A program made the position numbers and the translations under genes. DNA of 64,000 nt, from assembly GCF_021605415.1 (NCBI RefSeq), contig NZ_WKEQ01000025.1, positions 1 to 64,000 of the forward strand, written 5' to 3'. The stretch is from Pseudomonas syringae (GTDB taxonomy: Bacteria > Pseudomonadota > Gammaproteobacteria > Pseudomonadales > Pseudomonadaceae). The notes below the pieces were generated by a model. It was not told the DNA's origin and ran no database searches. It was given only the letters and a program-made list of their open reading frames with translations. Shown here one piece after another: positions 15,078-24,110 of this stretch; the stretch's first letter is position 1; every line of letters starts with the position of its first letter.

Positions 15078-15343
15078 GCCAGTTCAACCCGGGCGATCTG
15101 GCTCTGACACTCACATCAGGCTTCGGGTTTTCCCCGATGACCGTCGTGACGCTCGATTGCTTCCTTCGCAAAGGTCAGACCGCAGAAGAGCCTGACGGCC
15201 GCCTGTTCATTCCGAAGTTCGATGGATGGGTGGTTTATCGCAACGGCGAGGATGGCGCGGGCTTCTTCAAGCCTGAACATCTGATGCCGTTGCGCGGCGA
15301 CTTCTCCCCCGAGCAGCAGAAGTCGCGGGAGGTGATTGCATGA
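15074..15343 (+). CDS. Small hypothetical phage protein (89 aa)
   Basis: The ATGA overlap with the VRR-NUC stop sets the start. It begins MSQFNPGDLALTL, in the style of a small beta-barrel, and contains GWVVYRNGEDGAGFFKPEHLMPL. The end overlaps the next start (15340). No function can be assigned. Confidence 0.65.
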   Translation: MSQFNPGDLALTLTSGFGFSPMTVVTLDCFLRKGQTAEEPDGRLFIPKFDGWVVYRNGEDGAGFFKPEHLMPLRGDFSPEQQKSREVIA

Positions 15344-15807
15344 CCACTGTCGCCGTGAAGATCACCGAAGCCGAACTCAAGCGTCAGGCGGCCGGCACCG
15401 TGCAGGACGTTCGCGATCTCGAAAACAAAGGCTTGTACCTGCGCTTCAACAAGGCTCGCACCGGCGGGTCGTGGTTCCTGGTGCTGAAAGGGGAGTGGAA
15501 CCACATCGGCACGTACCCTGAGCTTTTTCACAGGCAGGTAGTCGCGGCGCTCCCGGCGATTCGTCTGCGCCTGGCCGCCGGCGACAACGCGAGCCTGTCG
15601 AAGTGGACGACCGTCACTGGTGGCTACCGCGGGCCGAACTGCGGCTACACCGGCGGCTACGTCACGAAGGATGGCGTTCCCACCGACAACCCCGAACTCG
15701 ACGAATGCGACGCAACCTTGGGGCGGGGGTGCATCCCGCGCTTCGGCGAAGGCAACCCACTTCCGTTCGGCGGCTTCCCGGCTGTTTCCCTGATCGCACG
15801 GAGCTGA
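15340..15807 (+). CDS. Chimera: integrase-like N-terminus fused to tail protein L C-terminus
   Basis: The frame is open for 155 aa, but its halves belong to different genes. Residues 1-90 (TVAVKITEAELKRQAAG, GLYLRFNKA..GGSWFLVLKGEWNHIG, YPE, VVAALPAIRLRLAAG) look like the start of a phage tyrosine recombinase-type protein found in Pseudomonas prophages. From about residue 94 (GPNCGYTGGYVTKDG ... DECDATLGRGCIPRFGEGNPLPFGG) it is the Cys-rich, Fe-S-binding C-terminus of lambda tail protein L. The join, near 15610, marks loss of all late genes between. The fusion is probably non-functional. Confidence 0.8.
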   Translation: MTTVAVKITEAELKRQAAGTVQDVRDLENKGLYLRFNKARTGGSWFLVLKGEWNHIGTYPELFHRQVVAALPAIRLRLAAGDNASLSKWTTVTGGYRGPNCGYTGGYVTKDGVPTDNPELDECDATLGRGCIPRFGEGNPLPFGGFPAVSLIARS

Positions 15808-15808
15808 C

Positions 15809-16564
15809 ATGCGAAAGCACATCTTGAACGCGATCCAGGTGCACGCCGCGGCCGAGTACCCGAAAGAGTGCTGCGGACTGCTGCTGGCGATCGGGCGCAA
15901 ACAACAGTATTACCCGTGCATCAACACCGCCACTGAGCCGAATGAAGAGTTTCGGATCGATGCGGAGGAATACGCTGCCGCTGAAGACGTAGGTGAAGTA
16001 ATCGGTGTTATTCATTCACATCCGGACGCAACTAGTCGACCGTCTCCGCGCGATCTGGCCATGTGTGAAGCGACTGCGCTGCCGTGGCACATCCTTAGTT
16101 GGCCCGAAGGCGATCTGCGGACGGTCGTCCCCACGGGCGATGTGCCGCTGCTGAAGCGTCCATTCGTGCACGGCGCCTGGGACTGCTGGCAGGTCTGTGC
16201 TGATTGGTACAAGCGGGCGTGGGGGCTCGAGTTCGAAGCCTTCAAGCGCACGGACGGCTGGTGGGAGAACAAGGACAGCACCAGCCTCTACGAAGCGAAT
16301 TACGAGGCGGCCGGCTTCTATCGTGTTGACCAGCCGCAGCGCGGCGACATGATCGTGATGGAAGTGGGGCGAACGGTTTACCCGAATCACGCCGGGATAT
16401 TCCTCGGCACCGATCCGACGCTGCCCGGTGAAGACTCCGCGACATTCGGCCCTGGGCCTTTCCTGATGCATCACTTGTACGGCAGGCCTTCGGAAATTAT
16501 CGTTTTTGGCGGGTCATGGCTTGAGCGGACTCGCCTGGTGCTGCGACATCGCGACGCTCAGTGA
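15809..16564 (+). CDS. Tail assembly protein K (JAB/Mov34 plus NlpC/P60)
   Basis: The protein has 251 aa. The N-terminal JAB-like metalloprotease domain has E in YPKECCG and HSHPD...SPRD (about 68-82). The C-terminal NlpC/P60 domain has the Cys in WDCWQVC (near 130) and His in NHAGIF (near 192). This is the normal lambda K architecture, used for cell-wall cleavage or tail-tip assembly. It follows the L remnant by one base. Confidence 0.92.
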   Translation: MRKHILNAIQVHAAAEYPKECCGLLLAIGRKQQYYPCINTATEPNEEFRIDAEEYAAAEDVGEVIGVIHSHPDATSRPSPRDLAMCEATALPWHILSWPEGDLRTVVPTGDVPLLKRPFVHGAWDCWQVCADWYKRAWGLEFEAFKRTDGWWENKDSTSLYEANYEAAGFYRVDQPQRGDMIVMEVGRTVYPNHAGIFLGTDPTLPGEDSATFGPGPFLMHHLYGRPSEIIVFGGSWLERTRLVLRHRDAQ

Positions 16565-16598
16565 TAAGGTTATCGCCTTTCCCACAGGAGTGACCTGC

Positions 16599-16997
16599 AT
16601 GAAATTGATCGTAGGAGCGTTGGCCTTGGCATTACTGGCTGGCTGTGCGACCTCACCTGTACCTTCTGGTGAGGCGGATCCAGTTCCGAGCTCCAGACTT
16701 TTCTCGCACCAGGAGCCCAGCGACGGTGGAGCAATTTTGATAGTCACCCGCGACAAGGGCTTTGTCGGTAGTGGTTGCAACACAACCGTCAGCATCGATG
16801 GCCGGAAATCGGCGGAAATAGGATCAGGAGAAACCGCTCGATTTTTTGTTTCGGACGGAGATCACATCGTCTCGGCATCTGCCTGCGGCAGTGGTTTGAA
16901 AGAACGTGAAACCAGCGTCAAGAAAGGCATTACCAAGCGCTTTCGAATATCTATCGACTCTGCGATGAGCATGGATTTATCGCCGACAACATTTTGA
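16599..16997 (+). CDS. Small lipoprotein (prophage cargo between tail genes)
   Basis: The protein has 132 aa from MKLIVGA, behind CAGGAG. The lipobox LLAGC is near residue 16. The mature part holds two Cys (VGSGCNTT, SASACGS) and beta-strand patterns like those of phage lipoproteins inserted between K and I. A terminator follows directly, so it is probably an independent cargo unit. A role in serum resistance or exclusion like lambda Bor is speculation. Confidence 0.7.
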   Translation: MKLIVGALALALLAGCATSPVPSGEADPVPSSRLFSHQEPSDGGAILIVTRDKGFVGSGCNTTVSIDGRKSAEIGSGETARFFVSDGDHIVSASACGSGLKERETSVKKGITKRFRISIDSAMSMDLSPTTF

Positions 16998-17000
16998 TGA

Positions 17001-17020
17001 CCGCCTCCGGGCGGTTTTTT
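17001..17020 (+). terminator. Terminator after the tail-region lipoprotein
   Basis: CCGCCTCCGGGCGG is followed by TTTTTT. Confidence 0.75.
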
Positions 17021-17041
17021 ACGCCTTGGAGACATGTGCAA

Positions 17042-17626
17042 ATGATGGCTACCGCCAATCAAACGATGACAACGATTCTACTTTCAGGCCCCTTGATCAG
17101 GCTTTTTGGTCGGGTTCACCGCAGAGAACTCGGCACCAATTCTGTCGGCGAGGCGTGTAAGGCTTTGAAGTGCACGCTGGATGGATTCGAAGCGGCCATA
17201 AAGGATTTTGAGCGCCAGGGTATGCGGTTTGCGATTTTTCGGAATCGTCGAAATGTTTCTGAGCGAGATTTCTCCCTTGGCGGATCGAGCGAGATTCGAA
17301 TTGTCCCGGTGCTCACCGGAAGCAAGCGTGCGGGTCTGCTTCAGACGGTTATTGGTGCGGTGCTTGTCGCCGCCGGCACCTACTTCGGACAGCCATGGGC
17401 TGTTCAATTAGGTGTCGGCCTTGTTGCAGGTGGCGTGGTTCAACTGCTCAGCCCTCAGGCATCTGGCGTTAAGCAGAGCGCATCCCCCGAGAACTCGCCG
17501 TCCTACGCCTTCGGCAGCGCCAAGAACACCACGGCCAGCGGCAACCCGGTACCGATCTGCATCGGCGAACGCCGGTGGGGTGGAATGATCATCTCGGCAT
17601 CGATCCTGGCTGAAGACAAAGCGTAA
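17042..17626 (+). CDS. Tail assembly protein I
   Basis: The protein has about 194 aa. It contains the lambda I family pattern: ILLSGPLIRLFGRVH, MRFAIFR, then two hydrophobic helices (TVIGAVLVAAGTYFG, VQLGVGLVAGGVVQLLSP) and the typical NSPSYAFGSAKNTTASGNPVPICIGERR..G. The start is one of two adjacent ATGs. It works with K, L and J in building the tail tip. It is intact. Confidence 0.88.
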   Translation: MMATANQTMTTILLSGPLIRLFGRVHRRELGTNSVGEACKALKCTLDGFEAAIKDFERQGMRFAIFRNRRNVSERDFSLGGSSEIRIVPVLTGSKRAGLLQTVIGAVLVAAGTYFGQPWAVQLGVGLVAGGVVQLLSPQASGVKQSASPENSPSYAFGSAKNTTASGNPVPICIGERRWGGMIISASILAEDKA

Positions 17627-17645
17627 TCAAGACAGCAGCACACCA

Positions 17646-17670
17646 ACCGCCCGCGAGGCGGTTTTTTATT
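17646..17670 (+). terminator. Terminator between tail genes I and J
   Basis: ACCGCCCGCGAGGCGGT is followed by TTTTTATT, 15 bases before the J start. Confidence 0.7.
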
Positions 17671-17684
17671 GCCTGGAGGAAAGC

Positions 17685-20600
17685 ATGGGCGCAGCAGCAC
17701 AGATCGATATTCACGGCGAGAAGGGCGGCAGCAGTAAGCCGAAGTCGCCGACCGAAGCCAGCGATAGCCTGCGCTCGACCAACCTGGCAAAGCTGCTAAT
17801 CGCCGTGGGTGAGGGCGAGTTCGATAGCGTCCCGACTGATTACGACATCTACCTGGACAACACACCGATCCGCGATGCCAGCGGCAACTACAACTTCCCG
17901 AACGTGAAGTGGGACTGGCGCCCGGGTTCTGTGAATCAGTCGTACATCCCTGGCATTCCGTCGGTGGAAAACGAGACCTCGTTGAACGTCGAGCTGCGCA
18001 GCGACTCGCCGTGGGTACGTTCGATTACCAATACCCAGCTTTCCGCCGTGCGCGTTCGTCTTGCATGGCCGGCACTGCAGCGGGCCGATGATGAGGGCAA
18101 TGTCGGTGGTTATCGCATTCAGTATGCCATTGACGTAGCCACGGACGGTGGCGCCTATCAGCAGGTGCTCGTGGATGCAGCGGACGGTAAGACCACGACG
18201 CGCTACGAGCGCTCTCGCCGCATCGATCTGCCGGACGCCACCACGGGCTGGCAGATCCGCGTGCGCCGTCTGACCCTGAACCAGAACAGCAACAAGATTG
18301 CCGACACGATGCTAATAGCCGGCATCACCGAGGTGATCGACGCCAAGTTGCGCTACCCGAACACTGCGTTGCTCTACATCGAATTTGATGCCGAACAATT
18401 CACCAACATTCCGGCGGTGACCGTGAAGTGCAAGGCACGCCGCTGGATGGTGCCGAGCAATTACAACCCGATCTTGCGCACCTACACCGGCACGTGGGAC
18501 GGCAGCATGAAATCGGCGTGGACGAACAATCCCGCCTGGATCACCTACGGCGTATGCACCGAAGACCGTTTCGGCCTCGGCAAGCGCATCAAGCCGTTCA
18601 TGGTCGACAAGTGGGAGCTGTATCGGATCGCTCAGTATTGCGACCAGTTGGTGCCGAACGGATTGGCCGGCGTTGAGCCGCGTTTTCTTTGCGACATGAA
18701 CCTGCAGGGCAAGGCCGATGCCTGGTCGCTGCTGCGCGATATCGCCGGCATTTATCGGGGCATGACCTACTGGGCCCAAGGCCAACTGGTGATGCAAGCC
18801 GACATGCCGCGCGCGCAGGACTTCGACTACGTGTTCACCCGGGCCAACGTCATCGACGGCAAATTCTCGTACGGCAGCGCCTCGGCGAAAACTCGTTACA
18901 CCCGAGCGCTGGTCAGCTACGACAACCCAGCAAACAACTACGACACCGACGTGATCCCGTTCGCCGATCTGGATCTGCAACGGCGCTACGGCGACCGGCC
19001 GACCGAGCTGAGCGCCATCGGCTGCACCCGGGCGTCAGAGGCACAGCGCCGCGGCAAGTGGGCGATCCTCAGCAACAATCAGGATCGCACCGTGTCGTTC
19101 AAGACCGGCATGGAAGGCGTCATTCCGCTGCCGGGCCACATTATCCCTGTGGCCGACTCGCTGTTGGCGGGCCGGGAGGTAGGTGGCAGGATCTCCGTCG
19201 CGGCGGGCCGTGTGTTGACGCTTGACCGTGACACCCAGGCCAAGGCCGGTGATCGGCTCATCATCAACTTGCCGGGCGGTCGCGCCGAGGGCCGGACGGT
19301 GCAGAGAGTCAACGGCCGCTCGATCACCGTGACCACAAATTACAGCGAGCCGCCGATTGCCCAGCTTCAGTGGGCGCTGGATGCCGATGATTTGGCGATC
19401 CCGCTCTATCGCGTGCTGCGCACCAAGCGCACCACCGAGGGCGATTTTGAAATCAGCGCTCTGCAATATGAGCCAAGCAAGTTTGCCTACATCGACACCG
19501 GCGCCCGACTGGAAGAACGCCCAATCAGCGTGATTCCGATCACCGTGGTTCCGGCGCCGGCCAGCGTGACCATTGTGTCGAACTCGGCCGTGGTGCAGGG
19601 CTTGTCCGTAGCCACGATGACCATCAGCTGGCCGGCAGTGGCCGGCGCCGTCGGCTATGACATCGAATGGCGCAAGGACAGCGGCAACTGGATCAAGCTG
19701 CAGCGCACAGGGATGACGAGCGTTGACGTGGTCGGTATCTACGCTGGTGCCTATGTGGCCCGAGTCCGCGCGGTGAGTGCGTTCGATATCTCGTCGATCT
19801 GGCGAAACTCGATCCTGACCAACCTTAAAGGGAAGGACGGCTTACCGCCGGCGCTCAGCTATCTCACTGCTACGCCACTGCTATTCGGCATTTACTTGAA
19901 GTGGGGTTTCCCGGCTGGCGCCGAGGACAGCCAGCGCACGGAAATCTGGTACGGGCCGACGACGGTTCTGGAGGAGGCGACCAAGCTCACGGATCTGGCC
20001 TATCCGCAGAGCGACTTTTCCATGCTGGGCCTGCGCGCCGGGGTGACCTTCTACTTCTGGGGTCGCATCGTAGACAAGATCGGTAACATCGGGCCGTGGT
20101 ATCCGATCGGTCTCGGCATTCAAGGCCAATCCAGCGGTGACGCTTCGGCTGTTCTTGAATTGATCGCAGGTCAGGTTGGAGAGACCGAGCTTGGGCAAGA
20201 CATCGTCGATAAGATCAATCTTATCCCAGGTCTTCAGGCTCAAATTGATGCGTTGGATGGGCTCAAGACCTACAACCCGGACGAACCCTACGAGGAATAC
20301 GACCTGGTCGTTGTCGGCAAACGGATCTATCAAGCCACCGGCCCGGTTCCCACCCAAACGCCTCCGCCGAACCCGCTCTACTGGTTAGACGTGGGCCAGA
20401 CGGTCGAGACAGCCAACGGCCTCGCACAGCAGGTAGCAACCAACACGGCCGAAATCATTGACCTTGATGGCGTTGTCACCGCACAGGCCACCGCATTTCA
20501 GGCACTTCGCGCTTCTTTCCGTGACGACGACGGGGAGGGTGATTTGGCGGATGCACTGAAGGGGTGGTCGAGCACCGCGAGTATTGCCGAGGAATCGAAA

Positions 20601-21248
20601 GTCCGGGCTTCGGAGAATATCGCCACCGCTCGGACAGTAACGACATTGACGGCGACTGTGGATCGGAACGAGGCCAACGTCACTGACTTGAGAGAGGTCG
20701 TGGTCACCGAAAAGGAAGCCACCGCTACGGCGATCACTCAAGTAAACGTGAAGGTTGGCGAGAACACCGCTGCCATACAGGAAACGTCCACGGCGTTCGC
20801 CGATACCAGCGGCAAGCTATCGACTATGTGGTCGGTGAAGATGCAGGTCACGGCGAACGGACAATACGTGGCGGCAGGCATAGGTCTCGGTATCGAAAAC
20901 ACCGCCGCCGGCTTGCAGAGCCAGTTTCTGGTGAGCGCCGACCGGTTTGCCATCGTCAACACCATCGCAGGGGGTGCCATATCCATACCGTTTGCTGTAC
21001 AGGGCGGCCAGGTATTCATGAATTCGGCGTTTATCGCCGACGGAACGATCACCAACGCCAAGATCGGCAGCTATATCAGTTCCACCAACTACATCGCCGG
21101 CCAGCAGGGGTGGATTCTCAGCAAGGACGGCACGCTGGAAATCAACGGGATTGTTCCAGGCCAAGGGAGGCTGGTGATTAATTCGCTCAACGTTTCCGTC
21201 TACGACGCCAATAACGTACTGCGTGTCCGTCTTGGCTATTTAGGGTGA
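17685..21248 (+). CDS. Tail tip / host-specificity protein J
   Basis: The protein has 1187 aa, the usual size for lambda J. It begins AAAQIDIHGEKGGS and continues LAKLLIAVGEGE, IYLDNTPI, with the family pattern of a phage tail tip attachment protein. Two fibronectin type III-like stretches lie near 630-720 (VAGAVGYDIEWRKDSGNWIK). A coiled-coil region (QVATNTAEIIDLDGVVTAQ, TVTTLTATVDRNEANVTDL) and a C-terminal QFLVSADRFAIVNT domain follow. It forms the tail tip that binds the host receptor. GGAGG lies before the ATG. Confidence 0.92.
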   Translation: MGAAAQIDIHGEKGGSSKPKSPTEASDSLRSTNLAKLLIAVGEGEFDSVPTDYDIYLDNTPIRDASGNYNFPNVKWDWRPGSVNQSYIPGIPSVENETSLNVELRSDSPWVRSITNTQLSAVRVRLAWPALQRADDEGNVGGYRIQYAIDVATDGGAYQQVLVDAADGKTTTRYERSRRIDLPDATTGWQIRVRRLTLNQNSNKIADTMLIAGITEVIDAKLRYPNTALLYIEFDAEQFTNIPAVTVKCKARRWMVPSNYNPILRTYTGTWDGSMKSAWTNNPAWITYGVCTEDRFGLGKRIKPFMVDKWELYRIAQYCDQLVPNGLAGVEPRFLCDMNLQGKADAWSLLRDIAGIYRGMTYWAQGQLVMQADMPRAQDFDYVFTRANVIDGKFSYGSASAKTRYTRALVSYDNPANNYDTDVIPFADLDLQRRYGDRPTELSAIGCTRASEAQRRGKWAILSNNQDRTVSFKTGMEGVIPLPGHIIPVADSLLAGREVGGRISVAAGRVLTLDRDTQAKAGDRLIINLPGGRAEGRTVQRVNGRSITVTTNYSEPPIAQLQWALDADDLAIPLYRVLRTKRTTEGDFEISALQYEPSKFAYIDTGARLEERPISVIPITVVPAPASVTIVSNSAVVQGLSVATMTISWPAVAGAVGYDIEWRKDSGNWIKLQRTGMTSVDVVGIYAGAYVARVRAVSAFDISSIWRNSILTNLKGKDGLPPALSYLTATPLLFGIYLKWGFPAGAEDSQRTEIWYGPTTVLEEATKLTDLAYPQSDFSMLGLRAGVTFYFWGRIVDKIGNIGPWYPIGLGIQGQSSGDASAVLELIAGQVGETELGQDIVDKINLIPGLQAQIDALDGLKTYNPDEPYEEYDLVVVGKRIYQATGPVPTQTPPPNPLYWLDVGQTVETANGLAQQVATNTAEIIDLDGVVTAQATAFQALRASFRDDDGEGDLADALKGWSSTASIAEESKVRASENIATARTVTTLTATVDRNEANVTDLREVVVTEKEATATAITQVNVKVGENTAAIQETSTAFADTSGKLSTMWSVKMQVTANGQYVAAGIGLGIENTAAGLQSQFLVSADRFAIVNTIAGGAISIPFAVQGGQVFMNSAFIADGTITNAKIGSYISSTNYIAGQQGWILSKDGTLEINGIVPGQGRLVINSLNVSVYDANNVLRVRLGYLG

Positions 21249-21251
21249 CTT

Positions 21252-21605
21252 ATGGCTCATGGAATTAGAGTTTGGGACGAGAACGCCAGACTCACGATGG
21301 ATACGAACACCTTTACGTATCAGGTGATTTGGCAGGGCGCAATCAACTTCAGCGGCACCATTTCCAGCTATACCTTGAACATCCCGGGATTCAACCCTGC
21401 CAACTGCGTGTTCATGATCATCCCGACGAGGGCACAGGACGTGCAGTCAGCTGAAACTGACGGGAGCGGGAACACCAAGTCCTACCCCTTCGTAACTACT
21501 GCGGTGGGGCAGGTGATTGTCCGGGCTGCAAACCCATTAGCGGATGCCTCGACGCTTCAATCGAGGATCGTCGCCAAAGGATACGCAATCAGGTTTTCGA
21601 CATGA
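21252..21605 (+). CDS. Phage tail-tip associated protein (117 aa)
   Basis: The protein opens MAHGIRVWDENARLTMDT and is predicted to be all-beta. It starts three bases after the J stop and its end overlaps the next gene. The motif R(V/L)WDENA.L recurs inside the next protein (WGMRLWDENASL-like, near residue 118). Small proteins of this type follow J in Pseudomonas siphophages and may decorate the tip. Confidence 0.7.
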   Translation: MAHGIRVWDENARLTMDTNTFTYQVIWQGAINFSGTISSYTLNIPGFNPANCVFMIIPTRAQDVQSAETDGSGNTKSYPFVTTAVGQVIVRAANPLADASTLQSRIVAKGYAIRFST

Positions 21606-22264
21606 GTTATGGATTCCAAAGTCTCAACGACAATTTGTTTGTTCAGATCGACTCCGAAGCCCCCCGTCTATGCGTGCTGACTCAAGGCGCATATTCCGGA
21701 ACTCAAAACGCCTCGGCGGTATTCGCTCGTACAGTCACAAGCCAAGATCCGCCGCTGGTGTTTATTCGACCGACTCAGACTGGCGCCATTCAGGTGCCGA
21801 TATCGGTCTGGTTTACCGGCGGCCCCGGCAATTGGACTGGGTTCTCGATGAAGGCTTCGAACGTCAATGGAACACTCAGCGGACTTTATTTTGTCGCGGC
21901 ATGGGCTTCCATGGGCACCGCCCGGTATGGGATGCGGCTCTGGGATGAAAACGCGTCTCTTGTCTATGACAGCGGGGCGCCGGCAGTGGTCGTGACATTT
22001 GCCGCCGGCAATTGGACTTATCTCGGAAACGAGCAACTTACTGCGGGCCGAAGGTATTTCTGGGGCATCAACAAAGCGCTCGGCGTGGGCGAATATATTT
22101 CCCTCAATTCATTCGCAATGAACTGCCAGAACGATGGTTCAGGCGGTGGCTGCGCGCTGGGCGTCGATTACGCGAATAGCCGGATCATGATGTACAGCCT
22201 TGCCTCAACAGCTTGGACAAATCAGGGCCATCGTCCATTTCTTTGCGCAAAACTTCTAGCCTGA
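21602..22264 (+). CDS. Putative tail protein / adhesin (220 aa)
   Basis: The ATGA overlap with the previous gene sets the start. It is rich in aromatic residues and Gly, with no signal peptide. It contains GMRLWDENASLVYDSG, the same motif as in its neighbour. The C-terminus has Cys residues (NCQNDGSGGGCALG). It probably belongs to the tail tip or side fibre. No domain name can be assigned. Confidence 0.6.
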   Translation: MSYGFQSLNDNLFVQIDSEAPRLCVLTQGAYSGTQNASAVFARTVTSQDPPLVFIRPTQTGAIQVPISVWFTGGPGNWTGFSMKASNVNGTLSGLYFVAAWASMGTARYGMRLWDENASLVYDSGAPAVVVTFAAGNWTYLGNEQLTAGRRYFWGINKALGVGEYISLNSFAMNCQNDGSGGGCALGVDYANSRIMMYSLASTAWTNQGHRPFLCAKLLA

Positions 22265-22301
22265 ACCCGCTGCCGCTGCGGCAATTATTTGGAGAAACTC
22301 A

Positions 22302-23330
22302 ATGCCCTGGTACAAATCAGGAACGGTCTCGGTCGCTCAAAATTCCAATGCTGTGCTCGGCGCGGGCACCGCCTTCATTGCCAACAGTCGTGTGGGTGAT
22401 GCCTTCCGTGGGCCGGACGGTGGATGGTACGAGGTGGTCAACATCGCCAGCGATACGGCCATATCAATATCACCGAATTACCAAGGTGTGACCAACGCAG
22501 CGGGCGTCTACGCTTTGGCGCCCATGCAGGGTTACGTGAAGGAATCTGCCGACGCGCTCCGGACACTGGTGAACCAATTCGGCGGGATACTGGCGGTTCT
22601 TGGGCAGACTCCCACCACGGAGGGCGTTCTGGCAGCCCTAAACCTTGCGAGCACTGACGGCCTCGCTGAGGGGGCTACCAACAAATATATGACTGCCGCT
22701 GCTGTCCGTTCAACGGACTTGACCGGCTTGAGTACGACCGATGCAAGTGCCGTGGTTGCCGCCGACGCAATCTTGGTAGCGCTCGGAAAGTTGCAAGCGC
22801 AGTCATCCGCGAAGGCATCGAGTGGCGCAAATTCCGATATCACATCTTTGACAGGGCTGACCACCGCCTTACCCATAAACATGGGGGGCACCGGTGTTTC
22901 GACTATCGCGGCGTTACTTGGTGTTTTACAAAACGCTGGGACTTACGGGAAGTTAAACGCGGTAGGCACTGTCTCGCAGGCCGGCGGAGTTCCGACTGGA
23001 GCGCTGATAGAAAGCGGCTCGAATTCGAACGGCCAATATTTGAAGTTCTCTGACGGCTCGATGATTTGTAGGGGCTCTATCAGTGAAAGCTTGGCCGTCG
23101 GCACTCCTTTTACGGGCGGATTCAGGAGTACCGGTTCTAGCTGGACATTTCCCATGCCATTCATAACGCCGCCGACGACATGCGGCACGGTACGGGCATT
23201 GTCGGCATTTAGCATGGTTCAAGGCGGTGCACCTACCGCTACGGACGCCAATTTTGCATATACAACGATCGCGTCAGCGACAGCTAGCAACCGTTCTGCT
23301 GACGTAATCGCTATTGGAAGGTGGTATTAA
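22302..23330 (+). CDS. Tail fibre protein
   Basis: The protein has 342 aa. The N-terminus (MPWYKSGTVSVAQNSNAVLGAGTAF ... GDAFRGPDGGWYEVVNIASDTAISISPNY) is the standard attachment domain of Pseudomonas tail fibres. A repetitive Ser/Thr/Gly-rich shaft (LPINMGGTGVSTIAALLG) and a receptor-binding C-terminus (YLKFSDGSMICRG ... SADVIAIGRWY) follow. It is preceded by TTGGAGAA. Confidence 0.85.
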   Translation: MPWYKSGTVSVAQNSNAVLGAGTAFIANSRVGDAFRGPDGGWYEVVNIASDTAISISPNYQGVTNAAGVYALAPMQGYVKESADALRTLVNQFGGILAVLGQTPTTEGVLAALNLASTDGLAEGATNKYMTAAAVRSTDLTGLSTTDASAVVAADAILVALGKLQAQSSAKASSGANSDITSLTGLTTALPINMGGTGVSTIAALLGVLQNAGTYGKLNAVGTVSQAGGVPTGALIESGSNSNGQYLKFSDGSMICRGSISESLAVGTPFTGGFRSTGSSWTFPMPFITPPTTCGTVRALSAFSMVQGGAPTATDANFAYTTIASATASNRSADVIAIGRWY

Positions 23331-24050
23331 ATGAACGTGACACTAAGCCCGCAGCGTCGTGACGACATATTAGAAGTTACAAAGATTGGTGACACCCTCA
23401 CAGTTAACGGAGAGCGTTTCGACTTTTCTCCAATTGGGGATGGGGATACCCTGCCTCGCTCTGCAATTTCTTCCCTTTGGTTTGTCGGGGCGGTGGAAAG
23501 AGTAGGGGGTGAACTCACACTCACTTTTCTGTTTCCCAATCCTTGGAACTACAGTCGAGAGCAAGCCTTTCCCGAGCCTATGGTCAATGTTCCTGACGGC
23601 CTTCTGATTTTTCCAGCGCCGAATACGGCAGAAGATGAGGCTCACTCATCGGCGCCTACAGATCCCAGTGCAGCGGTGAAAGAGGGCCTCATTGATTGGT
23701 CTCAATTGATCACCAAGGCCATGAAGGAAGCATTGCTTCGAGAGGAGCAGTTGACGAAGGCTAAATCTGAGCTTTTCGAAAAAAATGATCGCGCGGCAGT
23801 GCAAATCTCTCGCATCCAAGATCGGGTCGAAACTATTGGATATGGCGTTGCTCTCGGCGAAGCCACTGAAGAAGACAAATCAGAACTTGTCGATCTTACC
23901 GCCACCTTAGAAGCTTGGAAGTCCTACAAGTACAAACTGGGCAAGGTGACAGGTCTGGTCGGATGGTTCGAATCGCCGGCTTGGCCGACTGAACCACCAG
24001 TGCCGGAAATCGCTGCATCGCCTATGTTGGCAGCCCCTCAGACAGCCTGA
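23331..24050 (+). CDS. Tail fibre assembly/chaperone-like protein
   Basis: The protein has 239 aa and begins immediately after the fibre stop. The N-terminal part has PQRRDDILEVTKIGDTLTVNGERFDF. The C-terminus (ATLEAWKSYKYKLGKV ... FESPAWPTEPPVP) is the typical ending of tail fibre assembly proteins. A long helix with charged residues lies between (REEQLTKAKSELFEKND). It would assist fibre folding or attachment. Confidence 0.75.
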   Translation: MNVTLSPQRRDDILEVTKIGDTLTVNGERFDFSPIGDGDTLPRSAISSLWFVGAVERVGGELTLTFLFPNPWNYSREQAFPEPMVNVPDGLLIFPAPNTAEDEAHSSAPTDPSAAVKEGLIDWSQLITKAMKEALLREEQLTKAKSELFEKNDRAAVQISRIQDRVETIGYGVALGEATEEDKSELVDLTATLEAWKSYKYKLGKVTGLVGWFESPAWPTEPPVPEIAASPMLAAPQTA

Positions 24051-24070
24051 TTCATATCAAGTATTCGCCA

Positions 24071-24096
24071 CCCGCCATCGAGCGGGATTTTTTTTG
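24071..24096 (+). terminator. Terminator after fibre genes
   Basis: CCCGC-CATCGA-GCGGG is followed by ATTTTTTTT. Confidence 0.8.
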
Positions 24097-24110
24097 CCTG
24101 GAGAAAATTT

